A DNA stretch of 64,000 nt from Phytophthora sp. 'mugwort' (lineage: Eukaryota > Oomycota > Peronosporomycetes > Peronosporales > Peronosporaceae): positions 893,001-957,000 of the forward strand of contig JAUCEF010000010.1 of NCBI GenBank assembly GCA_033558025.1. Reading direction: 5' to 3'. The position numbers were made by a program, and so were the translations under genes. The notes beneath the pieces are model-generated. The model was not told where the DNA came from and ran no database searches. It worked only from the letters and a program-made list of their open reading frames with translations. Positions 1 through 11,200 of this stretch are shown here, in pieces. Numbering within the stretch: position 1 is the stretch's first letter; each line of letters begins with the position of its first letter.

Positions 1-250
1 CGGTATTCGCCGATGGGTATACATGTTTCGACATCCGCGATCTGGCAGATCGGGCCGATCCGTGTTTGCAGATCGACATACACGTTCCGACATCAGCGAT
101 TTGGCCCATCGGGTTCCGATCAGCAATCATCCTCGGAGATGGGCAAGTGTGAGGCCGGTACTTATTGAGTGGTCGAAAAGGGAGATGAATCAGGGTGGTC
201 AGGTGGTACGAGATAGGGTTCAGGATGTGAAGATAGGGCTAAGAAGATAA
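1..250. repeat. LTR-like sequence fragment at window edge
   Basis: This stretch is full of GATCGG/CCGATC words and repeats of the form GATCGRCATACAC, in the same style as the last 300 bases of the window (63.7-64.0 kb). It has no coding frame that resembles a known protein. The style fits the LTR of a Gypsy-type element, but no complete LTR pair is visible, so the assignment is an inference. Confidence 0.35.
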
Positions 251-744
251 ACAACAATCACACTCGAATTGCATTGGATGACTTAGGCGGTTTTCAAGTA
301 CCGCAGGAAGGGAACTACATCGGCCCACCAATGTGTCCGCTAGTCCAAGCCAGCAGATCTATTGTCATGGTGGTAGGTCGTATCGTATATTAGTCGATTC
401 CCTCCCCCCCTCACACGCTAGTGAATTTCTGCGCAAGCTCATACCTCGATCGATCGGCATTCAGTGCTTGGCCGACTATTGCTTCGACTCTTCACTCGCA
501 AGATCCCGCTAATGGAAGCGGTAAACAACTTAAGGAAATGAAAGGAACAATGCCACACGGCAACCACGGCCTCGGACCAAGTCCAAGCCTCCGATCGATG
601 GTATATTACCCTAGATCGGAACCAGTAACGGCAGCAGAGCGAAGACTTCCGCGCTGCTCCGCTGCTCCACACCTCCTCGCGTCCCGCCAGGACGTTCAAG
701 ACTTTACATCACTGCATCCTTCTGAGTACTAAAGGAGCCGATCC
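251..744. other. no recognisable gene
   Basis: Intergenic or transposon-derived sequence. Short open frames exist on both strands, but none shows a family motif, so I see nothing that can be supported here. Confidence 0.3.
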
Positions 745-880
745 AGCCCACCGATGGGTATACAAGGTGATACCAAGTTCAGCTGATCACGGATCATCGG
801 GGAACCCCCTCCGTTGGTCGGTGGCTGGGCGCAGTTGGGAAGCCGATCGGGTCTTAATTGCATTTTGACCGAACCCGCTA
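745..880 (+). repeat. LTR-like repeat, copy 1 (pairs with 6,095-6,230)
   Basis: About 130 bases that align in direct orientation with 6,095-6,230. Both contain GTATACAAGGTGA, ACCAAGTTCA, a C-rich patch, CTGGGCG and AAGCCGATCGG in the same order. By eye they agree at roughly three quarters of positions. They flank the LINE and Copia relics, so they may be old LTR ends of one element into which others were inserted. Confidence 0.4.
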
Positions 881-2430
881 TACCACAGTTTCACGAGATG
901 TCGATAGCTGACAAGTTTGCCTCGAAATGGAAGCCTATACTCGGACCGATTCACAGTTCAACGCTAATGCGGAACTTGCTACGAAGTTTTATGGTTGTAG
1001 TGATACCGGTCAGTAGGCGAGTATCGGCAGTGGCCAACGAAATTCTCATGAAAAAATCACCAAAGCGGAGGTATTCATGGCTATTGATGCTTTGACCAGG
1101 CACCAAACACCATGAGGGGATGGTCTTAATAACGACTGCTTTAAGGACGCCAACGCAGTGTTGGTTCCAGCAATGGTAGCCATAAGAAATGAGATTCTTC
1201 AGAAGGGGAACCTTCATCGTTTCTGGAAGGGTTGATCATCTCGCTACGGAAGAAGAGGGCTCAGGTGTGCAATGGACTACACACCGATTTCCCTGTTGAA
1301 AACGGGATATAAGGTGTTTGGGAAAATAAAAGCAACGAAAGTCCAGAGGATATCTGGCAAACACATTAGGTACTCGCACCAGGGCTTTCTCCACGGGGTG
1401 CAGAGACTCAAAACGGTGATGATGATGATAGTCATAATGGCAACAACCAACAACGAGCCAGACAAAGCAATAATGTTCAGTCGAGTGATCGTCCTACTAG
1501 ACCTTAGATAAACATATGACATGGTGGCGAGGGAGTTTCTGTCCCTGACACACCTACGGTTTGGTTTCTTCCAGGAATTTGTGTCGACAATTCGACGACT
1601 ACACGCTAGAACTATAGCACATTTCTTGGTAGATAGGGAACTTTCTGAGTCGCAAAAAACTCTATTAAGCATTTGACAGGGATACCTGCTAACACCCCTG
1701 CTCTTATTATTGGCAACAGAGATACCGTCGTTAGCAATCCGACAGGATCGAAAAATCACCGACATAATGGTACGAGGGGCCAACGGAGAAAAACATAAGT
1801 TCTCAGCTTCTATGACGATTCAACGGTTTTCATGTAGCCGGCGAGACAGCTACCGATGCGGGATGCGCCTGCATCACTATAGGGATGTACAAAATAGTCA
1901 GTTGTCTGGGTAGCAGGCGCAACCCGCGACAAAATATGATTATTTTGTTGAACGTGGTGGTAAGCCCTGGGAAGTTACAAGGAATTTCTGTACTCCGATA
2001 TGGTATATTTGGGTGTGTGCAGTTGGACAGGAATACTAACTGATCTTAATTGGGCAGCGCGGATCGAGAAAATTCAGAGGATACATCGTAACGGCGTCGC
2101 AATTTACAACGAGCGTGGAGAACAGAGTGACAATTCTCAATGTGATCGTGCTACCGTCAAAATCCTTCACACTGACAGGCGTTGACACTCCGTCCTTCGC
2201 AGGTAACTAACTGAAGAACCTGCGAAATAATTCCTATAGCAACACTCCAATAGCACAGAAGCCAGCCGCCACAAGATCAACCCGGGATTGCTATGCACGC
2301 AGAAGCAAGCCGGCTGGGGGTAGTCTGATCTCCCTATAGGTATCATGCCAGACATAACGAGAGAAACACATATTTAGGTGGATCATCCAGCGCAAGGGTA
2401 TTTATTGTGCCGCATGGAAGTCGTGGCTTC
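880..2430 (+). mobile_element. LINE (non-LTR retrotransposon) reverse transcriptase relic
   Basis: Translation in changing frames gives a LINE reverse transcriptase. Visible pieces are MDYTPISLLKTGYKVFGK (from 1,272), HQGFLHGVQRLKTVMMM, LLDLRKTYDMVAREF and LTPLLLLLATEIPSLAI, followed by the active-site FYDD at 1,808-1,819, which sits in a different frame from the piece before it. Further on, the thumb-like part reads TEASRHKINPGLL (about 2,260-2,300). The family is of the I/Jockey style, with a single enzyme domain. Frameshifts and stops (for example the TAA after 1,508) show the copy is dead. The endonuclease domain is not seen, so the 5' end is missing or too decayed. The Copia relic abuts its 3' end. 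Confidence 0.75.
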
Positions 2431-5400
2431 AGAGGAGCGATACATAAGCGAACGAAGGGGGTGCCGCCGCGTCAAGAGCCGCAGAGGAAACTATCGCTAG
2501 AAGGCAGGATACCTGGCAACACTCTTCAATGGTTGTTTGGCACTTGGCTGCAACCAAAACCAGCAGATACCTGAAGGCATGACTAAAGCAGTATCGGAAG
2601 GACCTGGTACGTTGCTGAAGCCACATCGCCTCTTGCGTCGCTTCCGATAGCGCCACGCATTATGTTCGGTTGAAGACAGTGCCCTCGCCCGCTGCTTCTC
2701 GCTTCTCCAGTCGTGCATCGCATCCGCTATTCATCATGAGCGCGTAGCCACTTGTGCTCCTTCTTGTTTCGATTCCTCCGGACCAGTCTACACCGACTCA
2801 TCGCACACATCGAAGCTATCAAGGCGTTATAACTCGAGTCCGTGCGTCTGCGTAATCTGGAGATACCGCAGCACACGCATGAGGGATGCCAAGGTATCGG
2901 ACACAGGTCAGTGGAAAACTGGATCAGCACTTCAATTGTAGCTCCTGACGCGTTGCCACCACCACGGACATGAGGCCGATAGCGACACTCCGGCACGACA
3001 CTCTTCATCGTTTCTTCGTGTTTGCAGCCGCCCTCACATTGTTCTTGATCTGCTTGAGCTCACATCTTGCGGCGTCTTTATAGGCTTAATGTCCTGCATG
3101 ATAAACTTAAAACAGGATGCACTTGATAAACTTGGTCTACAGCATCGATACTTTTCCGACGTCATGGTGGTTCTTGGCCTCCGCCCGAGGCAATTGCCAA
3201 CCCCGCCATCTCAAGCGTCCGCTCAACGCGCGTTTGGTCGATTCCAACAGCTCATCGTTGCTGCTTGCCAGTATCAGGTCGCAAACGTACAGCACCACGA
3301 AGATCCTCTCTTGGTCATTCCTCTTGATGTAGGGGCAATGGCCCCACTCGCATTTCTTGAACCCCATCTGCAGCATGAACTCGTTGATGGTCTGGTTCCA
3401 CGTGCGCGTCGACAGCTTGAGTCCGTACAGCGACCACTTAAGCTTGAACACGTAGTCCGGGTGATCTTCGACGATGTACCCGTCCGGCTGCGCAATGTAG
3501 ATGTCTTCATCGAGAGCGCCGTTCCGGAAAGCTGTCATGACGTTCATCTGGAGCAGCTTGACCCCTATTTGGCAGCCAAACTCAGCGCTGCCCGGTCCGA
3601 CGTGACCTTGGCCACCAGTGCGAACGTCTCGTTGTAGTCGACATCGTACTTCTTCGAAAATGGTTTGGCAACCAGTCTCACCATGAACCGTCCAACTTTT
3701 CTGTCTTGGTTATCCTTTATGCGAAACTCCCATCTGCAGCCGATCGCCTTCCGATCATTTGGTAGTGACACGGCATCCCACGTGTGCGTTCTTGCGCAGC
3801 GACTCATACTCCGAGTCGCATGCCCCATTCCACTTGGCTTCGTTGCTGTATTCCATAGCTGACTTGAACGTTGTCGACATTTCTCCCACCGAACCCACGA
3901 TATAGGCAGCCTCGAACGCGTCATCTTCTTGGGCTACAGCAGACATTTCGTCAGTGTCTGTCAACTCCGCAATGCGTACCGCTTGGCTTTTGGAACCTCA
4001 ATGGCATCTTCCAGGGACGATGTCCGCTGTTGCCGCTTGCTGCCGGTCTCGGAATCTTCATCTTGCGCAGATTCATCTTCTGTATTGTCGTATTTATCCG
4101 TCTGCCGCGAACCTTGACCCGACACGTCCTCATCTTGAATGACCCCCTCCCTCTGAGGTAAGTAGTCTTGTCTCCCACATGTCGAAAACCTCTTCCATAA
4201 ATTTAGCGTTACGGCTTACTAGCACGACCGATCTTCAGTTCTTCAGTTCGACACGCTCTCTCGTCCTCGGCGAAAATGGCAGGGGGCCGATCGAGCTTCA
4301 TACCTGGTGCGTTTCGCCTTCGGTTCATACACGTACGCGTTGCAACCGAATACATTGAGGTTCGACAGTATGGGTTTCTTGCCCGTCCAAACTTGGTACG
4401 GCGCCTTGGCGTGGCAAGTGGCGCGTGTCCAACACTGATTCCGCAGGAACGTAACAGTCATTACCGCTCCCACCAATACCTCTTGGACAACCCGGCATGT
4501 TCAAAACATGCCGCATGCACACTCTACCAATGTTCGATTCATCCGCTAGGCGACACCTTTCAGCTGGGACGTGTCTGGCACCGTCAACGTCTGCGTGATC
4601 CAGCGGGCGCTGCAGAGAGAGAACGTGGCCATTTCGCTCGAAGTGTACTCACCGCCATTGTCGCGGCGGAGCTTTTACATGCGCTTGCCGGCCTAAGTTT
4701 CAGCGAGAGCCACAAACTTAGTGAATTTGTCGGCCACACCACATTTCTTTCGCAACCGGTACACCACACAGAAGGCGAGCTATCATCGGTGAAGTAACGA
4801 GTAGCGCTTTCCACCAATAATCGATGTCTACATAGGGCCACATATCGATGTGAACCACATCCAGCACTTTATCTGCGCGATTGGGCGATGCCTTCACGTA
4901 GATTAACCGTGCTTGCTTACCGAGTGAGCACCCGTCGTACAGCTCCCACTGTTTCACTGACGCCATGTTGATACCGACTCCGTAGCCCTTCTTGACGACG
5001 ACGTTCAGACCGCCATGACCGGTGTGACCAAATCGACGGTGCCAGAGGTACGACGTGGTGTTCTCCTCGCAAGTCTCGGATCTTGGCACATTGGCCTCGT
5101 CAGGCAACATCGGCGTCATGCAGAGCGTGAACTTTGCGATCGGCGCTCGTAAACAACTTGCCTTCACGAGCGCCGATCGCAATTTCACGACTTTCAGGTC
5201 GATAACGCATCCGCCGCTGTTGAAAGCTACTGACCTGGCGTCATTAATAAAGCGACCGATAGAGAGAAGGTTACGCGACCCTTGTGGGGATATACCACAC
5301 ATTCGTGAACATACCTTTCTTCGTGCCACAGGGCGTTTCCATTGTCATCCCAATGTCGCCGCGGCCAATAGCCCGAGCAACACCATCGTCTACGAGTCGG

Positions 5401-5700
5401 ACATCCTCTGGATCGAAGGCATTGTACAACGGAAGGTCTTGCAGCTCCGCATGAACTTCTTGGGTTGTGCGATGTGCTGCGTTGATCCAGAGTCGACCGG
5501 GTATGCGTTTCTCATAGACGCCGCCATTACCGCATCGGCATTGACGAAGAATAGATAATGCCAGAGCCTTCATCAATCTGCGCGACATTTGCTCGCTGCG
5601 ACCTCTGCCACTGCCCGCTCTTCCAAATCCGCACTGGACACTTGGCGCTGCAATGTCCATGCTCACTACAGTAGTGACAGACGCTAGTCTTTTGCGCCTC
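2430..5700 (-). mobile_element. Ty1/Copia retrotransposon pol relic
   Basis: Reading the minus strand from high to low coordinates gives the Copia order. A protease-linked segment (5,666-5,271, ending in NVWYIPTRVA) is followed by the GAG-pre-integrase part (LWHRRFGHTGHGGL, about 5,030). Then come integrase pieces (VWTGKKPILSNLNVFGCNAYVY, about 4,400-4,320), the reverse transcriptase (3,924-3,137, with LKWSLYGLKLSTRTWN) and the RNase H end (MALSEATQEAMWLQQ, 2,656). The RT active-site YVDD reads YVCD at 3,278-3,289, losing one catalytic aspartate, and several frameshifts are present. The element is therefore inactive. gag is not recognisable. Integration precedes reverse transcriptase, which separates it from Gypsy. 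Confidence 0.85.
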
Positions 5701-6094
5701 CCGTTCTCGCTTGTCGTGAATGCCTGACCGTACGCGGTACCTTCAGCGCCGCTACCTAGTTCATTTCTTCACGCAGAAGCCGAGACGTCACGAGCTTCCA
5801 CGTCGATGTGTCGGAACGTGATTCCAACGCCGTGATGAAAAGACGAAGACAGTCATCAAGACCGAATTTGTTATGGCGGTCCGACCGGCCACGACCGATA
5901 TTGGATCGGCTAGATACCGAAGTCTAGAACAAGTCAAGCACGACAAATGGAGATGAAATGGCCGACGACAATCAAATCGGAGCCGATACTGGTTCGATCT
6001 GACACATGCTGGAACCGATCGGCCCTCAATCCTGGTGATCTTAGATCAGGTCGGTTATGTGGTTTAAGATCGGCGCAAGAGGCGGGGATGGCCC
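5701..6094. other. non-coding DNA between Copia relic and LTR-like repeat
   Basis: No protein family is recognisable. GATCGG words increase towards 6 kb, which suggests LTR or leader sequence of the adjoining element. Confidence 0.3.
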
Positions 6095-6230
6095 GCCGAC
6101 GAGTATACAAGGTGAGACCAAGTTCAACAGACCCCAGATCATCGCCCCCCCCCTGTTAGGCGGCGTCTGGGCGTAGTTGTAAAGCCGATCGGTCCTTAAT
6201 CATAATTTAACCGATCTCGCTACTCCTCAA
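6095..6230 (+). repeat. LTR-like repeat, copy 2 (pairs with 745-880)
   Basis: Direct repeat of 745-880 with the shared words listed there, including AAGCCGATCGG near its end. It lies just beyond the 5' side of the Copia relic (minus strand). That would fit a flanking LTR, but target-site duplications were not found. Confidence 0.4.
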
Positions 6231-7830
6231 CGGCGCGTGCCCGGATTTCTGGGTGACTTAGGATTTCACCGTGATTTCACAGGAGAAGAAACAAAAGTGA
6301 AGGTTGAACAAGGGGACCAAACGTCGTCTGAAATCGGATCGACGACGACGCCGCTGAAGGAAGCGAAAATCGCACACTGGCGGTTTCTCGGAGGAGATAT
6401 GTCGACGGAAGATAGGCAGATCCGGATTCGGATCGCGTGCAAAATGACCTCTGAGTAGCCATACTCGTCCAGCAAGTCAATTGGCTTTACTGCACACCTA
6501 TTACTTCTAGGAGGCACCTTCCGCTCTTTGTTCCAACGGCCGCAAGAGCATGGAGCAGCCTAGAACCAGGGCCCCCTATTTTACCAATCAAACACCTTTC
6601 ATTGGCTGTGGAGTCTGTCCGTCTTCGTTGTGGAGACTGGAGATAAACAGCCCAGAGCCAAACTTGCAGCGTACCACGCGAAGCGATTCCAGCCCGATAG
6701 CAGCAGAACCAATGCAACAGATCGTCCGGAAAATTACGGAGACTAAATGAGACCGGGCCCGCATGAAATTGCGGAGGCTATTTTAATCGCATGCGTGGCG
6801 CGAAGGCCAAACGACCAAACGACCAAACACCGTTTCAAGAGGATTTCGAACAATTCCATTGGAAATGTTATCCCGACGCTGCAGACGACCTCCGGAACGC
6901 TAGCACAAATGGACAGTATAAAAGCAGAGGCGATGGCGAAGTCTTAGAAACATGTGATGCAAAGCAAGCTGGTCTCAGCAAGCCGTCCAAGAATGTCACA
7001 CGCGGGATGACCCAACGAGATTCCGCAGACACAGAATTCTTGGGGACTATTGTACTGCGGCACGCAAAGAAGGAAAAAAAACATATAGCCTCGAACGACT
7101 GGAAAATGACTGGTACCGTGAATTCGAAGATCTCCTCGTACCACTGCTGACGAAACTCGACGCCCAGTGGTATACATCGCCAAGTTTTCCCAAATTTCTC
7201 GAGGGCGATATCGGTGACAGCGGAAAAACTAAAAAAAACTAAAAAAAACTATGAACTTGACCGGTCGCTCATCTTAACTCGAATTGTATGATTTTGACTA
7301 GACTGATAATGCAGGCCCGGAAAACCACTAGCAAACGGATCATCATATTCCAAAATGGTTGTGTACCGAAGCAGAAGCATTCATACCACAGTAAGAAGAT
7401 GTAACTATTTGCGCACATCTATGAAATGGCAGGAATAAGGAAGCGGCGACAAAGTATTGGCGGAACGCAGAGGTGACGGGGCCCCAATATGGACAATTGA
7501 TGGCATATCCGGATCGAATGGCCCGATTTGAGTTTACGCCTTCTTCTAGTTGAAAGACGCGGTTGCCTTTTATTCTGCACAAAATCAGGGAGTACAATGT
7601 AGATGTAGGAATAGCAGAGAAGTAGCCAATCTTAGAGTTGATGCGAAGCAAAACAGCTAGGAAGTGCCGCGCAGCAGACAAGTGCTAGCTGCGCACGAGC
7701 GTTAGCGTCCCGGCTGGTACTGAGCCCTAAACGAAGTGAATAAAACCCGATGAATGCAGCGAACCCTGTGTTCAAGAAGAACAAGGCGCGTGCTCAGTAG
7801 GAGTGGCATCGACGAGTGTGAGAGAAACGG
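6231..7830. other. intergenic, no recognised gene
   Basis: Several open frames of 60-120 codons occur (for example 6,791-7,150 on + and 7,343-7,681 on -). Their translations show no family motif and no plausible splice partners. A short run of two AAAAAAAACT units lies at about 7,228-7,250. Probably decayed repeat DNA. Confidence 0.35.
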
Positions 7831-8130
7831 GTATCGGCAGCCCGTAGAGATGGTGGTATATTCAGCCCACGAGAGCAATTTCGGCAGTCCCGGGCTGGTA
7901 GATTAGCCCCAGCCCTTGAGGTCCCGGCGCCCAGTTGCACAGTTCGGAGTTAGATCTCCGCGAAAGCCCCCTTGCGGTAGCGCTCAGGAACTTAGTTGCC
8001 GTACATCATACGTATTAGCTAGTGTAGGTGTATTGCTAGGACTAGCGGTAACTACTGCCACCGGACACCGAACCCTTGCTAGGGTCAGAACTGGCAGTTG
8101 CGCAGCGTGCCCCCCCCCCAAAAAAAAAAG
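7830..8130 (-). repeat. candidate 3' LTR region of the Gypsy relic
   Basis: The segment lies just beyond the 3' end of the Gypsy pol on the minus strand. It ends at a C10A9 run (about 8,109-8,128) that reads on the minus strand as a T/G-rich tract and could be a remnant polypurine tract. It has no coding frame. A matching 5' LTR near 14.2 kb was not identified, so this is an inference from position. Confidence 0.3.
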
Positions 8131-8215
8131 CGACAAAGTGTGAAGCTCAACACTGAAGAAAAGCACACTGACGCCCTCGTTAACGATTACAGAGGAAGGC
8201 TTACTTTACGATTGA

Positions 8216-11200
8216 GTGTCTTGTGGCGGTACAGAACATAGCCATGTACGGAAGATCACGACGCGGTGTGGACCGTGCCAAGAGAGCGCGAACTTCTCAG
8301 TCCGCGCCGCGCCTCACCAGTCTCACCCAGAAAATCTGATTCACCCATACGGGATTTCCGACCTCGTACTCGACACGTACTTGATCCTGCAACCGTCTTT
8401 AATGACGGTCCTGAGCGTTAATCAACTGTCGCTCAAACAAATGACGAGATTCTCGCAACAAATGGTACAGTTTCCGTCGGTATTGCGCCGCTTGAATGCT
8501 ATTCCGCTCCGTTCCCCGGTTGAGGAAGGCAACGTCCATTGGGAGCACTGGGTAATGATCGTACCACGAAAAGAACGGCGAGTCCCTCAGGCTTCGTGAT
8601 AGGTCGTTCTGTACGCAAAGAGCTTTCTATGCGGATAAAGGGTCCCAGTCTACCTGCGCTTCGCTCACGTCAATCTTCATCGTCCCAATCAGCGTACCAT
8701 GGAACCTTTCTACTAATCCTTGCGTCTGAGGATGATAGGCGGAGCCGAACCGTTTCTGGATGCCTAACATCTGGTAGAACGACTTGGTAATTTCGGACGT
8801 AACGTTCGATCCATTGTCGCCCAATAGGCGCGAGGGTACACCATGCTAGCGACGACCCCATTCACCATCACTTAAACGAAAGTCACAGAATCCAACTGTT
8901 CGACAACGAGCGCTTCCACCCACCGAGTAAGTAGTCAGCGACTACTGAGATGTACTTGTTCACTACCTCGGTAGCAGGCAATGGGCGGCCGATGGCATCG
9001 GTCACTAATAACGGAAGGGCCCCGTCAGATCGACCACGGGAATCCTCTGCATCTAGCCCGACCTCCACGGTCGCGGACCGTTCCCACTGCCACCCAAACT
9101 GCACTCCCTTAGAAGCACATCGACATCGTTTCGCCATCGGCCAGAATGCGTCTTACATTATCGAAAATATTGGTCAGACCCAATGAGAAGAGAAGCCATC
9201 CGCGTGACAATAATGAAGCACGGTTTCCACGTGCGGTAACGGTACTACCGGAACGGACAACGACCGCGCAAGACCATTTCGTGCCGGCAGTTCAATTCGT
9301 CGCACAATAAGGCCGTTTCTCAATTCATATCCAGTCGCCATTCCCATGACTCCTGTTCGCAGGTACGGATCCAACTATAAGGCCCCATCCACTAGGAAAG
9401 CTACTAGCGCCTTAATCTACGGTACTCTCTGTGCTCGTCTACAAACTGCTCTAAGTCCAGCCCGATTGACCCACGGGCGACAACGGCTCGCTTATAGGAA
9501 CTTCTGCCACCACCCCATTTGCGTAGGCTCGGTCTCATGGTCGTCCACATGCCCGTCTCCTCCTTTATAATCGGACTTGCTGGCGCTCGCATCGAAATCG
9601 GCTCCCCAACTGAAGCAGGAGACACGCTACTCTCAGTCTCTTCTGGGTTCAATAGGTCGACCATCCGTAGTGCGTCCACTCTGCCCGCTGACAAATGATA
9701 TAGTCCATCAACGAGCCTCATATTCGTTCCGGGGTTATGGTGGACCTCAAACAACAAATTTGGGTGTTCTATAGTCCACCAAATCAGTTCAGCGTTCATA
9801 GTACGGTTCCCTGGGCTGAAGACTCATGTCAACCCCAGCTGATCAGTGTACAGGTCGAATTCACGCTTGTCCAAATAACAACGGAATTTCCGTGTAGCCG
9901 ACACGACATCCCAGCACTCGATCTCAGAGATACCGCCCTGCTTATTAATCCAGCTTCTTCTGCGATCCGGCCAGCCGTTGGTTAGCGTAACCCACCACAT
10001 GGTTGCGACCGTCCACTTCCTGCATTAGACAAGCTCCGACCGCGTAACGCGAGGAAACAACCAACAGTTTAAACCGGCTCTTGCTGCTCGTGTAGACTGC
10101 TGCGGTGTTGCCAATCCTTGGCGCACACGCACTAAGTGGGACGGAAACTTCTTGTTGAAGATGACGTAGTCATCCAGATATATCAAACGAATACGTCACT
10201 TCCAGTCGACAGGCACATTCTCCATCAGGGGCTCAAAAGCTGGCACCGCGTCGCAGAGCCCGAACGGCATCGCCGAATGGTCGGCGATGCCGTTCATTCG
10301 TAAAGACCGGACTTATCGTCTTAATCACACTGTCCTCATGCATGGGGACGTTCCAGTACCCAGACAAAATATCCATAGTCTAGAATAGCTGTTCGTCCTC
10401 TAAAACCTCGAGAATATCATCGATCGAGGGCATAGAATAGCAGCCCTTCACAACCACAGCGTTCAGGCTCCGCTAATCAATACAGAAATGTTCCCTCCGT
10501 CGGGCTTCCGGATCAGCAGCACTGGACTAGCACATGGAACATTCGACGGACGGATCAAATCCAGTTCTTGGTACTGTTCGATATTGGCCTCCATCTTCGC
10601 CCTCCGCGAGGGAGACGCGGTACGGTTGTTTCTCGATCAGCGGGTTCTGCCCGTATCGATCTTGACATACAACAACTCCGTCCACCCAGGTATCTTGGAC
10701 GACTCCGCAAACATCATCTTAAAACGATCCGATTCCTTCTGGGACATTTTTTTTTGTTCTGGTGACAACCTAGCGTTCGCAAGTCAGCCTCCAAACCGGG
10801 CCTCCTCTTATCTGACAGGATGTCGGGCTTGGACGCCTTGACAGGTTTCTGGCTCCTTCGCTGCGTTTCTCGGCTACCGACATCGCGCTCTCCGGCGTAA
10901 CAACTTCGCTGAAGGACCCACTCTTGAGTGGACCCGCGTTCTTCAGCGACGGTTCGTAACCGAATGCTGACTCGGGAACCACGGTCGCAGAAAACATAAC
11001 CGACCCCTTCCGTTATCCAACTACTCGAAGCAGTGCACAGTTCGACCAGAATTTTTCCTTCTGTCACTGTCACTCAATGAAGGCCCACACAAAGGTGGCG
11101 GTAGCCCCAGCGACCCTTCAACTAAAACGGAGGATTCATTCGATAAATCGCCGATCACATCAGTTACCCCCAAAGCTTGTCCTCTCGGAGGGAGACGCAT

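Noticed and set aside
8109..8128. C10A9 homopolymer tract as a regulatory element
   Set aside because: More likely a simple tract or worn polypurine tract at the end of the Gypsy relic.
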